Counted from the stretch's first letter, positions 8,148 through 16,885 are shown. The stretch is 62,570 bases of DNA from Mucilaginibacter sp. (GCA_028288305.1 JAQBOA010000046.1:1-62570); one strand, 5' to 3'. Notes: generated by a model from the letters alone, not told the origin. Translations and numbers: made by a program.

Positions 8148-10457
8148 TTAATTATAAAGATCGGCCGGTGATAATTCGCCTTTTGGCTTACCGGGAATGG
8201 TCATAAATACCTTTAAACTACCCGTGCTTGCTGCGTCGAAGTATTTAATAGAGATTTTATGGTATCCCTTAAGTAAAGGTACAGAACCGCCCTGATCAAA
8301 TATACCATGTTTACCGTCATTATCAACAACCGGTAAATCGTCGATGGATAAAGACGACCCATTTGCCGAGCTTGTGGAAAATCCATAAACACCATCGGTA
8401 TCAATATTGATAAACCCGCTGTATATAACGCCAAAACCATGCATATTTTTTTTGAAAGCAGCAGTGTTAAAGCTTAAGGCCACACTGGTATCATTTATAG
8501 CCGGGTTCTCCGTTAACTGGCTTACACTCTTAAAATCACCAGAAATTAACTGGGATTTTAAGCCTTTTGCAGTACCTGTGTAAGTTACGGGAGCAAAAGG
8601 TGTTTTGTTATAAACAATAGCATGAGTTACCTGGCTCCTTTTGCCTGATGGGGTTATTACAATGGTTTTTAACTCACGATATTGATCAAGTGGGACAATA
8701 TAGGTCATCGGTACAGTATATTCCATATCAGTTTCACGGGGCTGATAGCCATCAATAGTGTAATAAACCTTCGCACCGGAAACAGGAGCTTTTAAATTCA
8801 CGTTTAGTTGTGGGGCAAATAAAATGGTATCCTTCGCGCCAATGGCTGTTGGTACACGATAATCATAATTACTTTTATCAAGCAATGCCAGGTGAGCTGG
8901 TAAACGCGTATCTGCAAAATCGGTATAATTTTTATTTGCAAGCGGCGACCAGGCTACTTCTGACAGCGCCATTAGCCTGGGAAAAGTCATGTATTCCGCT
9001 TTGTTTTCTGTAGGGATATATTCTGTCCATAAATTAGCCTGCACGCCTAATACATATTTCTGCTGATCAGAAGTTAAAACAGCAGGTACGGGGTTATAGC
9101 TATATATTTTACTTAAAGGATCATATCCGCCAATACTTAAAGGTTCAAGGTTCAGTTTGCCCTGTAATTGGTCAATATATAAACCTCCGCTGCCAGGTGT
9201 CATGATCACATTATGATTTTGCTGCGCGGCTGCTATTCCGCCAGCCTCACCCCTCCAACTCATAACTGTAGCATTTGGTGAAAGGCCACCTTCCAATATC
9301 TCGTCCCAACCGATAATGCTGCGCCCCTTAGAATTAACAAACTTTTCCATTCGTTGAATAAAATAGCTTTGCAATTCTTCTTCATTTTTTAAATGTAGTT
9401 TTTTGATTAGCTTTTGACAAAAGGCAGATTTTTTCCAGGCATCTTTCGGGGCTTCATCACCACCAATATGTATATATTTACTTGGGAACAAATCCATTAC
9501 TTCTGTTAAAACATCTTGCAGGAAACTGAATGTTTTATCCGAAGGGCAGTAAGTATCATGAAATACACCCCATGTTTCCGCTACTTTATAAGGAAAAGAT
9601 GGATCACAGCTTAATTCGGGATATGCAGTCAATGCAGCTTCTGAATGGCCGGGCATTTCAATTTCTGGTACGATATTAATATATCTGTCGGCAGCATATT
9701 TAACTACTTCACGTATCTGGTCTTGCGTATAATAACCACCATAAGGGGTATTATCAAATTGTTGCGGGGTGCGGTCGTGATAATTACCGATAACTGTTTG
9801 CGCCCGCTGGCTGCCAACTTGTGTAAGTTTAGGATATTTTTTTATTTCGATGCGCCATCCCTGGTCGTCGGTTAAATGCCAGTGAAAATTATTGAGCTTG
9901 TAGGCAGCCATCAGGTCGATATATTTCTTAACAAACTCCACCGAAAAAAAATGACGGCAAACATCAAGCATCACACCGCGATAGCCAAACCTTGGATAAT
10001 CTTCAATCTGTAAACAAGGCAGTTTCGCAGTAGCAACCCGTTCCGCAGGCATTAATTGAATGAGGGTTTGTATCCCGTAAAAAAGACCCGCTCCTTTACC
10101 CGCAATAATTATTTGTTGTGGTGTTATAGTTAAACGGTAACCATCTGCAGGCAAATTATCTGTGCCGGATGAGGTTAGTACAATACTATTCGTGGCGCCT
10201 GATCCATCATTCACTTTGAGCTGCACGTGCAGCATCGCTTTATTTTGAAGATAGTCAGTTAAAAAAACAACTGCTTTATTGGTTAAGCTATCAGCTAAAA
10301 GGGCAGTTTGCTGACTTAATATAAACTCGCCGGAAGATTTTTTTAAAGAAACCGGCGCGGGTATTATACCAAGGTTTGGATTGTTATCCTGTGCATTTAC
10401 TATGCCTGCAAAAAAAGTGAAAAAGACACAAAACGAGAGAAAAGTTTTATTAATCAT
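8148..10457 (-). CDS. Secreted GH20 beta-N-acetylhexosaminidase
   Basis: A 769-residue exported protein (signal peptide ending near IVNAQD). An N-terminal GH20b domain (about 25-150) is followed by the GH20 barrel with HWHLTDDQGW (about 190) and the catalytic Asp-Glu pair in HIGGDEAP (about 332). After the barrel, about 540-620 look like a chitobiase/beta-hexosaminidase C-terminal domain (VYYTIDG). The final 140 residues are PA14-like (GFGVIYSGFINIDTDGVYGF). GH20 enzymes release terminal GlcNAc or GalNAc by substrate-assisted catalysis, acting on chitin oligomers, glycoproteins or peptidoglycan-derived sugars. The downstream lipoprotein is 5 bp away. Family assignment is secure; the natural substrate is not determined. 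Confidence 0.95.
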   Translation of the reverse strand: MINKTFLSFCVFFTFFAGIVNAQDNNPNLGIIPAPVSLKKSSGEFILSQQTALLADSLTNKAVVFLTDYLQNKAMLHVQLKVNDGSGATNSIVLTSSGTDNLPADGYRLTITPQQIIIAGKGAGLFYGIQTLIQLMPAERVATAKLPCLQIEDYPRFGYRGVMLDVCRHFFSVEFVKKYIDLMAAYKLNNFHWHLTDDQGWRIEIKKYPKLTQVGSQRAQTVIGNYHDRTPQQFDNTPYGGYYTQDQIREVVKYAADRYINIVPEIEMPGHSEAALTAYPELSCDPSFPYKVAETWGVFHDTYCPSDKTFSFLQDVLTEVMDLFPSKYIHIGGDEAPKDAWKKSAFCQKLIKKLHLKNEEELQSYFIQRMEKFVNSKGRSIIGWDEILEGGLSPNATVMSWRGEAGGIAAAQQNHNVIMTPGSGGLYIDQLQGKLNLEPLSIGGYDPLSKIYSYNPVPAVLTSDQQKYVLGVQANLWTEYIPTENKAEYMTFPRLMALSEVAWSPLANKNYTDFADTRLPAHLALLDKSNYDYRVPTAIGAKDTILFAPQLNVNLKAPVSGAKVYYTIDGYQPRETDMEYTVPMTYIVPLDQYRELKTIVITPSGKRSQVTHAIVYNKTPFAPVTYTGTAKGLKSQLISGDFKSVSQLTENPAINDTSVALSFNTAAFKKNMHGFGVIYSGFINIDTDGVYGFSTSSANGSSLSIDDLPVVDNDGKHGIFDQGGSVPLLKGYHKISIKYFDAASTGSLKVFMTIPGKPKGELSPADLYN

Positions 10458-10544
10458 GAGATAATTACCTGGAAAAATATAAGGTGGTGAAGATAACAGA
10501 TTTTGAAAAAAAATCCTTATTACAGATGTAAAAAAAATGTATCA

Positions 10545-10583
10545 GAAGAAAAAAGCCATCCTGGTTTGCACCGGATGGCTTTA
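10545..10583 (-). terminator. Intrinsic terminator of the bTHX gene
   Basis: On the minus strand, just after the bTHX stop, a stem AAAGCCATCC/GGATGGCTTT (10552-10561 with 10573-10582) is followed by a T-rich run. This is a classic Rho-independent terminator for the small gene. Confidence 0.8.
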
Positions 10584-10585
10584 TA

Positions 10586-10711
10586 TTATTTTTTTTCTTC
10601 TTTAACGACGGCTGCAGCAGGCTTATCTTTTTTAATATCATGCGGCCTTGTTTTACCATATGATCCCATCGCTATTTTGCCTTTCCTTGTTTTTTTATCA
10701 CCTTTTCCCAT
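10586..10711 (-). CDS. 30S ribosomal protein bTHX (Thx family)
   Basis: A short gene of 41 residues, easy to miss because longer spurious ORFs overlap it. The protein begins MGKGDKKTRKGKIAMGSYGK and continues TRPHDIKKDKPAAAVVKEEKK. This is the Thx family pattern: a basic MGKGD-K-T-GKI-GSYGK-RP peptide about 25-45 residues long that binds at the head of the 30S subunit. It has an ATG start at 10711 and a strong terminator directly after the stop, which supports a real transcription unit. The Ala/Val/Glu-rich tail is an extension seen in some Bacteroidota members. Confidence 0.85.
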   Translation of the reverse strand: MGKGDKKTRKGKIAMGSYGKTRPHDIKKDKPAAAVVKEEKK

Positions 10712-10754
10712 AGTAGTATGATTTAGTTAAGTTATTATTTATCAATTATACGAT

Positions 10755-10805
10755 TTTTTTTGTCGGAATCAGGATTCACAGGATTTTAGGATATTCAGGA
10801 TTTTA
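10755..10805. repeat. Dispersed AGGATT-type intergenic repeat, copy 1
   Basis: The stretch TTTTGTCGGAATCAGGATTC followed by ACAGGATTTTAGGAT-type units closely matches 14964-15012. Both copies are intergenic and consist of short reiterated CAGGATT units. This is a dispersed non-coding repeat of unknown role. Confidence 0.6.
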
Positions 10806-10889
10806 ATTCCCTTAATTAACATAATATTTTTTTCCTTTTGCCTTTCAGTTTTTTACCTTTCAGCTTTTACCTTTCAGCTTTCACCTATC

Positions 10890-11846
10890 TCAAGCAGTTA
10901 CCACATGTAATTTTGCAGCTAAATAACGTTCGGCATCAATAGCCGCCATACAACCTGTACCTGCTGCTGTTACTGCCTGGCGGTATATATGGTCCTGTGC
11001 ATCACCGCAGCAAAATACACCTTCAACGTTTGTTGTGGTTGAACCGGGCGTTGTTTTAATATAACCTGTTTCGTCCATATGCAGCCAGCCCCTGAAAATG
11101 TCGGTATTTGGCTGGTGCCCTATAGCGACAAAAAAGCCGGTAACATCCAAAGTTTTTACATGGTTTGTTTGGTTATTGGTAACAGTTACCCCGGTTACGC
11201 TTTGTCCGTCTCCCACTATTTCCTTTGTTTCGGTATTATACAAAATTTCGATGTTAGGTGTGTTTAATACCCGGTGCACCATTGCTTTTGATGCCCTGAA
11301 TTCGTCCCGGCGGACTATCATAGATACTTTACGGCAAAGTTTTGCAAGGTAGGTAGCTTCTTCAGCTGCAGTATCACCTGCCCCTACTATGGCGACATCC
11401 TGGCCTTTAAAAAAGAAACCGTCGCATACAGCGCAGGCAGAAACGCCAAAGCCGCTATATTTTTGTTCTGAATCCAAACCCAGCCATTTGGCAGAAGCGC
11501 CGGTTGCTATTATAATGGTATCAGCTAAAATGGTTTTAACTTCATCAACCACTACTTTATGGGGTAGGCTTGAAAAATCAACCGAGCTTACATATCCGTA
11601 ACGGATATCAGTTCCCAGGCGTTCTGCCTGTTTGCGGAAATCTTCCATCATTTCAGGACCCATAATACCGTGGGGATAACCCGGGTAGTTTTCAACGTCA
11701 GTTGTTTGGGTAAGCTGACCGCCGGCAAGCAAGCCGGTGTACATTACCGGTTTCAAATCGGCGCGTGAAGCATAAATAGCGGCAGTATAACCTGCAGGAC
11801 CGGAGCCTATGATCAGGCATTTAACATGTTCTGTATCTGGTGACAT
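10890..11846 (-). CDS. trxB: Thioredoxin-disulfide reductase
   Basis: A 318-residue FAD/NADPH flavoprotein that reduces thioredoxin. Visible features are the FAD-binding GSGPAGYTAAIYASRA near the N-terminus, the redox-active CAVCDG (about residue 138), the NADPH-binding GAGDTAAEEA, and the second FAD motif GVFCCGDAQDHIYRQA near the C-terminus. Length and motif order match bacterial low-molecular-weight TrxB. The ATG at 11846 (MSPDTEH) is chosen over an in-frame TTG at 11870. A 46-bp segment covering this start and its leader is repeated at 12617-12662, upstream of the MntA-HepT pair (see findings). Confidence 0.95.
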   Translation of the reverse strand: MSPDTEHVKCLIIGSGPAGYTAAIYASRADLKPVMYTGLLAGGQLTQTTDVENYPGYPHGIMGPEMMEDFRKQAERLGTDIRYGYVSSVDFSSLPHKVVVDEVKTILADTIIIATGASAKWLGLDSEQKYSGFGVSACAVCDGFFFKGQDVAIVGAGDTAAEEATYLAKLCRKVSMIVRRDEFRASKAMVHRVLNTPNIEILYNTETKEIVGDGQSVTGVTVTNNQTNHVKTLDVTGFFVAIGHQPNTDIFRGWLHMDETGYIKTTPGSTTTNVEGVFCCGDAQDHIYRQAVTAAGTGCMAAIDAERYLAAKLHVVTA

Positions 11847-11935
11847 TAGGGTGTGTTTATTGAAGAGCAAATTTAAGGTTTAGTAAGCATTGAGCCAATA
11901 GCCTACCGTCACCATATTGCCATACATTTAAAGAC

Positions 11936-12319
11936 TTATATTTTTAACCTTTGCAATAAATTATACATAGCATTATAATATAATGGTAATTCTGCAAACA
12001 ATGCTTCTGCTAATTGACGGTCATAAGTGTGTACAGATGCATTACGTTTTAGAATTATAGTTGACCAAATTACCTCATCGTCAATGACACCTTCGGCATA
12101 AGCGGCCACAAAAACGGATCTGGGACTATTTAAATCCAGCAGTCCGGTTTTTTCCAAATAGCGTTTTACTGCTTTCCATGCCAAGTCGAAACAATATTCA
12201 AATCTTTGAATTGCACCGTCGCGTTCTAATTCGGATGGGTTTTCAAGAAGAAGGGCCTCATTAAAGGTTTTTAAAGTTTGTTCAAATGTAGCTATTTTCG
12301 AATCCAGGTAATCAGTCAT
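11936..12319 (-). CDS. hepT: HepT-like HEPN toxin (HI0074 family)
   Basis: A 127-residue all-helical protein of the nucleotidyltransferase substrate-binding (HI0074) family. The HEPN ribonuclease motif R-x4-H-x-Y is present as RNASVHTYD (about residues 92-100). In studied MntA-HepT systems this protein is an RNase toxin, and the Tyr in this motif is modified by the antitoxin's AMP transfer. The start ATG overlaps the upstream mntA stop by 4 bp (ATGA), the usual arrangement. The gene sits just upstream of trxB on the same strand with a 90-bp gap. Confidence 0.88.
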   Translation of the reverse strand: MTDYLDSKIATFEQTLKTFNEALLLENPSELERDGAIQRFEYCFDLAWKAVKRYLEKTGLLDLNSPRSVFVAAYAEGVIDDEVIWSTIILKRNASVHTYDRQLAEALFAELPLYYNAMYNLLQRLKI

Positions 12320-12609
12320 AGCTTTTCAACGTTTTTCAATGCTACAGATTTAAATCGGGAATCTACCTCATTAAAATTAACAAGATCAATTTTATAAAGC
12401 ATAGGTAACTCTTCAATGTCTGCACTTATTTTTGACAATTGTTGTAAGGTTAACTTATCATCAGTCACAATACCAAGATCAATGTCTGAACGGCTTAATG
12501 AAGTTTTATTTGCCTGGGAGCCAAAAATAAAAGCATTGTAAGAAACACCAGAAAGATTTTTAGCCAGTATTTCTTTTAACCAAGAAACTATTTGTTCCTT
12601 ACGCTCCAT
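12316..12609 (-). CDS. mntA: MntA-like minimal nucleotidyltransferase antitoxin
   Basis: A 97-residue MNT-domain protein with the nucleotidyltransferase signature GSQANKTSLSRSDIDL (residues about 30-45), where the Gly-Ser and Asp-x-Asp residues bind ATP and metal. A third acidic residue lies in YKIDLVNF (about 73). In characterised pairs MntA adenylylates and silences HepT. It is translationally coupled to the downstream hepT. Its start lies directly after the duplicated trxB leader, so its promoter may derive from that copy (inference). Confidence 0.88.
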   Translation of the reverse strand: MERKEQIVSWLKEILAKNLSGVSYNAFIFGSQANKTSLSRSDIDLGIVTDDKLTLQQLSKISADIEELPMLYKIDLVNFNEVDSRFKSVALKNVEKL

Positions 12610-12616
12610 ATATGCA

Positions 12617-12662
12617 ATGTTCTGTATCTGGTGACATTAAGGTGTAATTATTGAAAAGCAAA
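12617..12662 (-). repeat. Copy of the trxB leader and first codons
   Basis: This 46-bp segment matches 11826-11871 at about 42 of 46 positions. On the minus strand it includes an ATG followed by codons for SPDTEH, the N-terminus of TrxB, then runs out of frame. It is a fragment of the trxB 5' region at the far side of the mntA-hepT pair, so the pair is bracketed by two copies. Confidence 0.75.
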
Positions 12663-12717
12663 AATATGTAAAAAGAGTTCTTTAATGGTCAATCACTTGT
12701 AAAGCTTTTGTAAATGA

Positions 12718-13707
12718 CTATTCATGTTTGTATAGGTCGAATAAATTACTGCCATATTTTGTTAATACTTTTAAGTCATGTATATCTATTGAACAATAAA
12801 TAATTTGATCAATATTTTTATTTATTTTTATAGCAGGCGTCCATAAAGGGCTATTTATAATAGCTGTCACTATGGATTGATCGATATTATCGTCAAGTTT
12901 TCTTAAAAGATGAGGGTCACTTACAACCCCCTCTTTATTAACCCAAAATTGAATAACAATTAAACCCTTAGTATCGGCAGTTATGCCATTGATAATTTTT
13001 TTTGTTAAATAACCATTAAAGTCAAAACTGGGATACGCATCTATTTTTTCGGCATTTTTGTTATTTCCCATTTTTTTTGTGGTTCCGAAACGGTCGACTT
13101 CATAAATCTTATCTATAGTAGGTAAAGAATCACTATACTGAATAGTCTTTATTTTTTTTCCGTGTTCGTAAACATCTTTTAATTTAATTAAACTATCTTC
13201 TCCAAAAACACACCAATCTCCTTCTTTTAAGTCATTTTGATAATAGCCATTAACCAATATCTTTCCCGAGTCAAAATAGCTTTCGTATAATCCGTTTAAA
13301 ATTCCATTTTTATAAGTGCTCATATTCATTTTATTCCCATCCTTGGAATAATTCCACCACTGACCTGTTTTTTCGCCGTTTATATAATAGCCTACTGTTT
13401 GTTTGAATAAAAAAGGCTGACTTTTATTATCAAATTCCTGGCTGGTTAATCCGTAATAAATAAACTTGCCATTCGGAATTGTTAAAAGTTCATCCTTATA
13501 AAATCCGGAAATTAAAATAGCGCCATTCATTGTATATTGATTCACTGAATATGCAGAATCACCATCAAGCTTTTCAATTATTATATAAGAGACTGCATTT
13601 TTGGAGTCGCTGCTAAATTTGCCATCCTTTTTAATAAATGCTTTCTGAACCTGGCCAAAAGAAGTGCTAAAAACAATTGTGAATAAGAATAAATAAAAGT
13701 ATTTCAT
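12718..13707 (-). CDS. Exported YwqK/MORN-like repeat protein with TonB-like C-terminal domain
   Basis: A 329-residue protein with a clear signal peptide (MKYFYLFLFTIVFSTSFGQ). Residues about 60-190 contain repeats of the toxin-antitoxin YwqK/MORN type (YYINGEKTGQWWNYSKDGNK, TYKNGILNGLYESYFDSGK, YYQNDLKEGDWCVFGEDS). Residues about 235-305 resemble a TonB C-terminal domain (GLIVIQFWVNKEGVVSDPHL...SPLWTPAI). In Bacteroidota these parts often combine in envelope proteins of unknown function. It is not a classical energy-coupling TonB because it lacks the N-terminal membrane anchor and Pro-rich linker. The gene appears to be monocistronic. Confidence 0.7.
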   Translation of the reverse strand: MKYFYLFLFTIVFSTSFGQVQKAFIKKDGKFSSDSKNAVSYIIIEKLDGDSAYSVNQYTMNGAILISGFYKDELLTIPNGKFIYYGLTSQEFDNKSQPFLFKQTVGYYINGEKTGQWWNYSKDGNKMNMSTYKNGILNGLYESYFDSGKILVNGYYQNDLKEGDWCVFGEDSLIKLKDVYEHGKKIKTIQYSDSLPTIDKIYEVDRFGTTKKMGNNKNAEKIDAYPSFDFNGYLTKKIINGITADTKGLIVIQFWVNKEGVVSDPHLLRKLDDNIDQSIVTAIINSPLWTPAIKINKNIDQIIYCSIDIHDLKVLTKYGSNLFDLYKHE

Positions 13708-13755
13708 GATAAGATTGGTTGTCCAAAAAAACTTAGCGCAAATTAGGTAAAATTT

Positions 13756-14934
13756 TTATTTCCCCTTATTCGCCTTCAGCACCCTTATAAAATTCCCACC
13801 CAATATTTTGTCAATATCTTTTTCAGTATAGCCAATTTTTAATAGTTCTTCAGTAATCTTTGGATAATCCGTTACATCATCCATCCCTAAAGGATATGAC
13901 GGTGCTCCGTCAAAATCAGATCCTATGCCTACATGGTCAACACCGATCAGTTTGGCTATATAATCGATGTGTTTAATAAGCAGGCTCAAAGGCGGACGTA
14001 TGGCATCGGTCTCGTCTTTATGAATTACAAAAAGTTTGTCAGAGGCCAGATCTTGATCATTATATACCCTGGTAAGTGAATCAAGCTCAGCTTTATGCAG
14101 TTTAAGAAAAGACGATTCTTTCTTTGCATAAGTGCTGTCAACAAAGCCGCTGTAAAAATTAACAAAAACCACGCCGCCGTTCTTTGCCAGGGCTTTAAGC
14201 TGGTCGTCTTTTAAATTTCTTCTGAATGGGTCTATTGTATAAGCACAACTGTGCGAAGCAATTACAGGCTTGGTGGTTGTAGCCAACACATCGTAAAATG
14301 TTTGTTCACCGGGGTGCGACAGGTCTATTATAACACCCAGGTCATTTAAGTGGTGAACTATCTGTTTGCCATAATCAGTAAGGCCGACATGTTTTAAACT
14401 ATCCCGACGGGTGGTTTCATCCGCTGCAGAACTTGCCCATGATGTACTGTTGTTCCAGGTCAATGTTAAATAGCACATCCCGCGTTTAGCTAAGCTGTTT
14501 ATATAATCTATCCGGTCTTCGATCATGTGGCCGCCTTCAACGCCGATCATCGCTGCAAGTTTTTTTTGTTTAACCGCTTTTTTCAATTCGGCAGCATTGC
14601 GCACTAATGTTATCCTTTCGGGATAGCGGGCAATCAAAGCATACAATGAATCAATTTCACGGTTTGCAAATTTAAAAGCTGTCCCCTTACCATATTGCGG
14701 ACCGCACCATATTGAAAAAACCTGCGCATCCAAACCACCTTCTTTAGCACGTACCAAATCAAAATCACCAGTGGTTTGCCGTTTTCCAATATCCAGTTTG
14801 TTAACAAGCTCGTTTGAAAGAACATCATTATGTGTATCAACTAATATTGCCCGCTGATGGATTTCCATTGGGGTTTGACCGTACGTTTTTGTTAGGATTA
14901 GCAGTGGAAAGAGTAGCAGTATAAGTTTTTTCAT
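13756..14934 (-). CDS. Membrane dipeptidase, peptidase family M19
   Basis: A 392-residue exported enzyme of the renal dipeptidase family. The ATG at 14934 is chosen because MKKLILLLFPLLILTKTYG is a clean signal peptide; the ATG at 14964 would put ten polar residues in front. The metal ligands of M19 can be picked out in order: His-x-Asp in DTHND (about 33), Glu in VEGGHM, His in DLSHPG, His in IASHSC and Asp in GSDFDG. M19 enzymes are zinc dipeptidases that accept L,D or L,L dipeptides, so a role in peptidoglycan peptide or nutrient turnover is likely. The neighbours look unrelated. Confidence 0.93.
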   Translation of the reverse strand: MKKLILLLFPLLILTKTYGQTPMEIHQRAILVDTHNDVLSNELVNKLDIGKRQTTGDFDLVRAKEGGLDAQVFSIWCGPQYGKGTAFKFANREIDSLYALIARYPERITLVRNAAELKKAVKQKKLAAMIGVEGGHMIEDRIDYINSLAKRGMCYLTLTWNNSTSWASSAADETTRRDSLKHVGLTDYGKQIVHHLNDLGVIIDLSHPGEQTFYDVLATTTKPVIASHSCAYTIDPFRRNLKDDQLKALAKNGGVVFVNFYSGFVDSTYAKKESSFLKLHKAELDSLTRVYNDQDLASDKLFVIHKDETDAIRPPLSLLIKHIDYIAKLIGVDHVGIGSDFDGAPSYPLGMDDVTDYPKITEELLKIGYTEKDIDKILGGNFIRVLKANKGK

Positions 14935-14963
14935 GTTTTGAAGATAGGAATTATTTTTAATCA

Positions 14964-15012
14964 TTTTTTGTCAGAATCAGGATTTACAGGATTAAAGGAT
15001 TCCCAGGATTTC
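14964..15012. repeat. Dispersed AGGATT-type intergenic repeat, copy 2
   Basis: The segment begins TTTTTTGTCAGAATCAGGAT and continues with TACAGGATTAAAGGATTCCC-like units. It matches the copy at 10755-10805 over about 45 bp with scattered differences. No coding capacity. Confidence 0.6.
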
Positions 15013-15057
15013 TTTATTCTTTCCGACTTTCCCAACTTTCGGACTAAAAACATCAAC

Positions 15058-15117
15058 ACATCTGAAATCTGCACATTTGTAATCTGCACATCTGAAATCC
15101 GCACATTTGTAATCTGC
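15058..15117. repeat. Four tandem 15-bp units
   Basis: Units alternate between ACATCTGAAATCTGC and ACATTTGTAATCTGC, four in a row (a 30-bp unit twice, with one difference), and end just before the carboxylase stop codon. This is a simple tandem repeat, too short and without spacers to be a CRISPR array. Confidence 0.75.
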
Positions 15118-15125
15118 ACATCCAA

Positions 15126-16754
15126 CTACGTTTGAATAATCCCTACATTAAACGCTTTCTCAATAGGGGCATGGTTTGCCGCTTCGATACCCATGGATAT
15201 TATTTTTCGTGTTTCCAGCGGATCAATAATACCGTCTACCCAAAGGCGTGCTGATGCATAATAAGGGGTGGTTTGTGAATTGTAGCGGTCGGTTGTTTGT
15301 TTTAACAGTTCAGCTTCTTTTTCCTCATTGACATCCTCACCCTTTGCTTTTAGACCAGCAGCCTGCATTTGTACCAGCACTTTTGCAGCCTGGCTGCCGC
15401 CCATCACAGCAATTTTGGCTGATGGCCATGCATAAATTAAGCGGGGATCGTAAGCCTTACCGCACATGGCATAATTGCCTGCACCATAAGAATTGCCTAT
15501 CACTATAGTAAATTTCGGTACTACCGAATTTGCTACTGCATTTACCATTTTAGCTCCATCCTTTATAATACCGCCTTGCTCTGCTCTGCTGCCTACCATA
15601 AAACCGGTAACATCCTGCAAAAACACCAGCGGGATCTTCTTTTGGTTACAGTTCATGATAAAACGAGTGGCTTTATCGGCCGAATCCGAATAGATGACTC
15701 CGCCGAACTGCATTTCTCCTTTTTTGGATTTGATCACCTTCCGTTGATTGGCGACTATGCCTACTGCCCAGCCATCAACACGACCCAAACCGCAGATAAT
15801 CGATTGACCATATCCTGCTTTGTATTCTTCAAATTCCGAATTATCGAGCAGCCGCAAAACAATTTCCATCATATCATAGGCTTTTTCCCGGTTATCCGGC
15901 AAAATTCCATAAATATCTTTTTCGTTAAGCTTTGGTAAGGAGGCTTTTACCCTGTCGAAACCGGCTTTAGGGAAATCGCCTGTCATACTCATGATATTGC
16001 GGATGCTATCCAGACAAGCCTGATCATTAGGATGCTTGTAATCAGTAACGCCTGAAATTTCGCATTGCGTTGTTGCACCGCCTAAAGTTTCGTTATCTAC
16101 CTCTTCCCCTATGGCTGATTTCACCAGGTATGATCCCGCAAGGAAAACAGAGCCTGTTCCTTCAACAATCATCGCCTCATCGCTCATAATTGGCAAGTAT
16201 GCTCCGCCAGCAACACATGAACCCATTATAGCCGCAATCTGGATAATACCCATACTGCTCATTTGTGCATTATTGCGGAAAATCCTGCCAAAATGTTCTT
16301 TATCTGGAAATATTTCATCCTGTAAAGGCAAATAAACACCAGCTGAATCGACAAGGTATATAATTGGTAAACGGTTTTCCATGGCAATTTCCTGCGCCCG
16401 CAGATTTTTCTTTGCCGTAATAGGAAACCAAGCCCCGGCTTTAACGGTAGCATCATTAGCTACAATAACACATTGTCTTCCTGATATATAGCCAATGCCG
16501 CATATTACCCCTCCCGAAGGACAACCGCCATGCTCAGCGTACATTCCATCTCCGGCTAAAGCGCCAATTTCCAGCCAGGGTTTTTCTTTATCAATTAAAT
16601 AAGCTACCCTTTCACGGGCCAGCATCTTTCCTTTTTCCTTTTGTTTTTCAGCAGCTTTTTCTCCACCACCCAGGTATATTTTTTTTAATTTATTTTGCAG
16701 ATCGTAAACAAGCTGTTTATTTATATCTTCATATTTATTGAATTCTATATCCAT
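15126..16754 (-). CDS. Acyl-CoA carboxylase carboxyltransferase (beta) subunit, methylcrotonyl-CoA type
   Basis: A 542-residue biotin-dependent carboxyltransferase. Visible features are the acyl-CoA-binding half (GGVICGIGYISGRQCVIVAN, AGVYLPLQDEIFPD) and the carboxybiotin half (LVFLQDVTGFMVGSRAEQGG, IGNSYGAGNYAMCGKAYDP, KIAVMGGSQAAKVL). The order and length, and the YLPLQDEIFPD and FNVGIIQT features, fit the methylcrotonyl-CoA carboxylase beta subunit of leucine degradation better than the propionyl-CoA enzyme. No biotin carboxylase/carrier subunit is adjacent, so the partner is elsewhere. Substrate choice is by resemblance only. Confidence 0.88.
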   Translation of the reverse strand: MDIEFNKYEDINKQLVYDLQNKLKKIYLGGGEKAAEKQKEKGKMLARERVAYLIDKEKPWLEIGALAGDGMYAEHGGCPSGGVICGIGYISGRQCVIVANDATVKAGAWFPITAKKNLRAQEIAMENRLPIIYLVDSAGVYLPLQDEIFPDKEHFGRIFRNNAQMSSMGIIQIAAIMGSCVAGGAYLPIMSDEAMIVEGTGSVFLAGSYLVKSAIGEEVDNETLGGATTQCEISGVTDYKHPNDQACLDSIRNIMSMTGDFPKAGFDRVKASLPKLNEKDIYGILPDNREKAYDMMEIVLRLLDNSEFEEYKAGYGQSIICGLGRVDGWAVGIVANQRKVIKSKKGEMQFGGVIYSDSADKATRFIMNCNQKKIPLVFLQDVTGFMVGSRAEQGGIIKDGAKMVNAVANSVVPKFTIVIGNSYGAGNYAMCGKAYDPRLIYAWPSAKIAVMGGSQAAKVLVQMQAAGLKAKGEDVNEEKEAELLKQTTDRYNSQTTPYYASARLWVDGIIDPLETRKIISMGIEAANHAPIEKAFNVGIIQT

Positions 16755-16778
16755 GTGAGTCAGTTGATCAGAGGTTGG

Positions 16779-16885
16779 AGATTAGAGATTGGTCTTTTTC
16801 GTTTGCCAAAGATAGTGATTGCAATGAACCATTATCCATGAGCTATGAACAACAACTAATCTCTAAATTCCAATCTCTAATCTCA
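16779..16885. repeat. Inverted repeat with 15-bp arms
   Basis: GAGATTAGAGATTGG (16779-16793) is repeated in perfect reverse complement at 16871-16885, with 77 bp between. The right arm abuts the DUF1801 stop codon. It may fold as a hairpin in either transcript; it resembles other intergenic palindromic repeats in this window. Confidence 0.6.

Noticed and set aside
10465..10721. 64- and 72-residue ORFs on both strands after the GH20 gene
   Set aside because: Both overlap the bTHX gene and its terminator, have no family pattern and read through hairpin sequence.
15058..15117. Possible mini CRISPR array
   Set aside because: Units are 15 bp and directly adjacent with no spacers, and no cas gene is present; this is a simple tandem repeat.
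14938..15135. 65-residue plus-strand ORF
   Set aside because: It is made mostly of the AGGATT-type and 15-bp tandem repeats, so the translation is repetitive and not credible.
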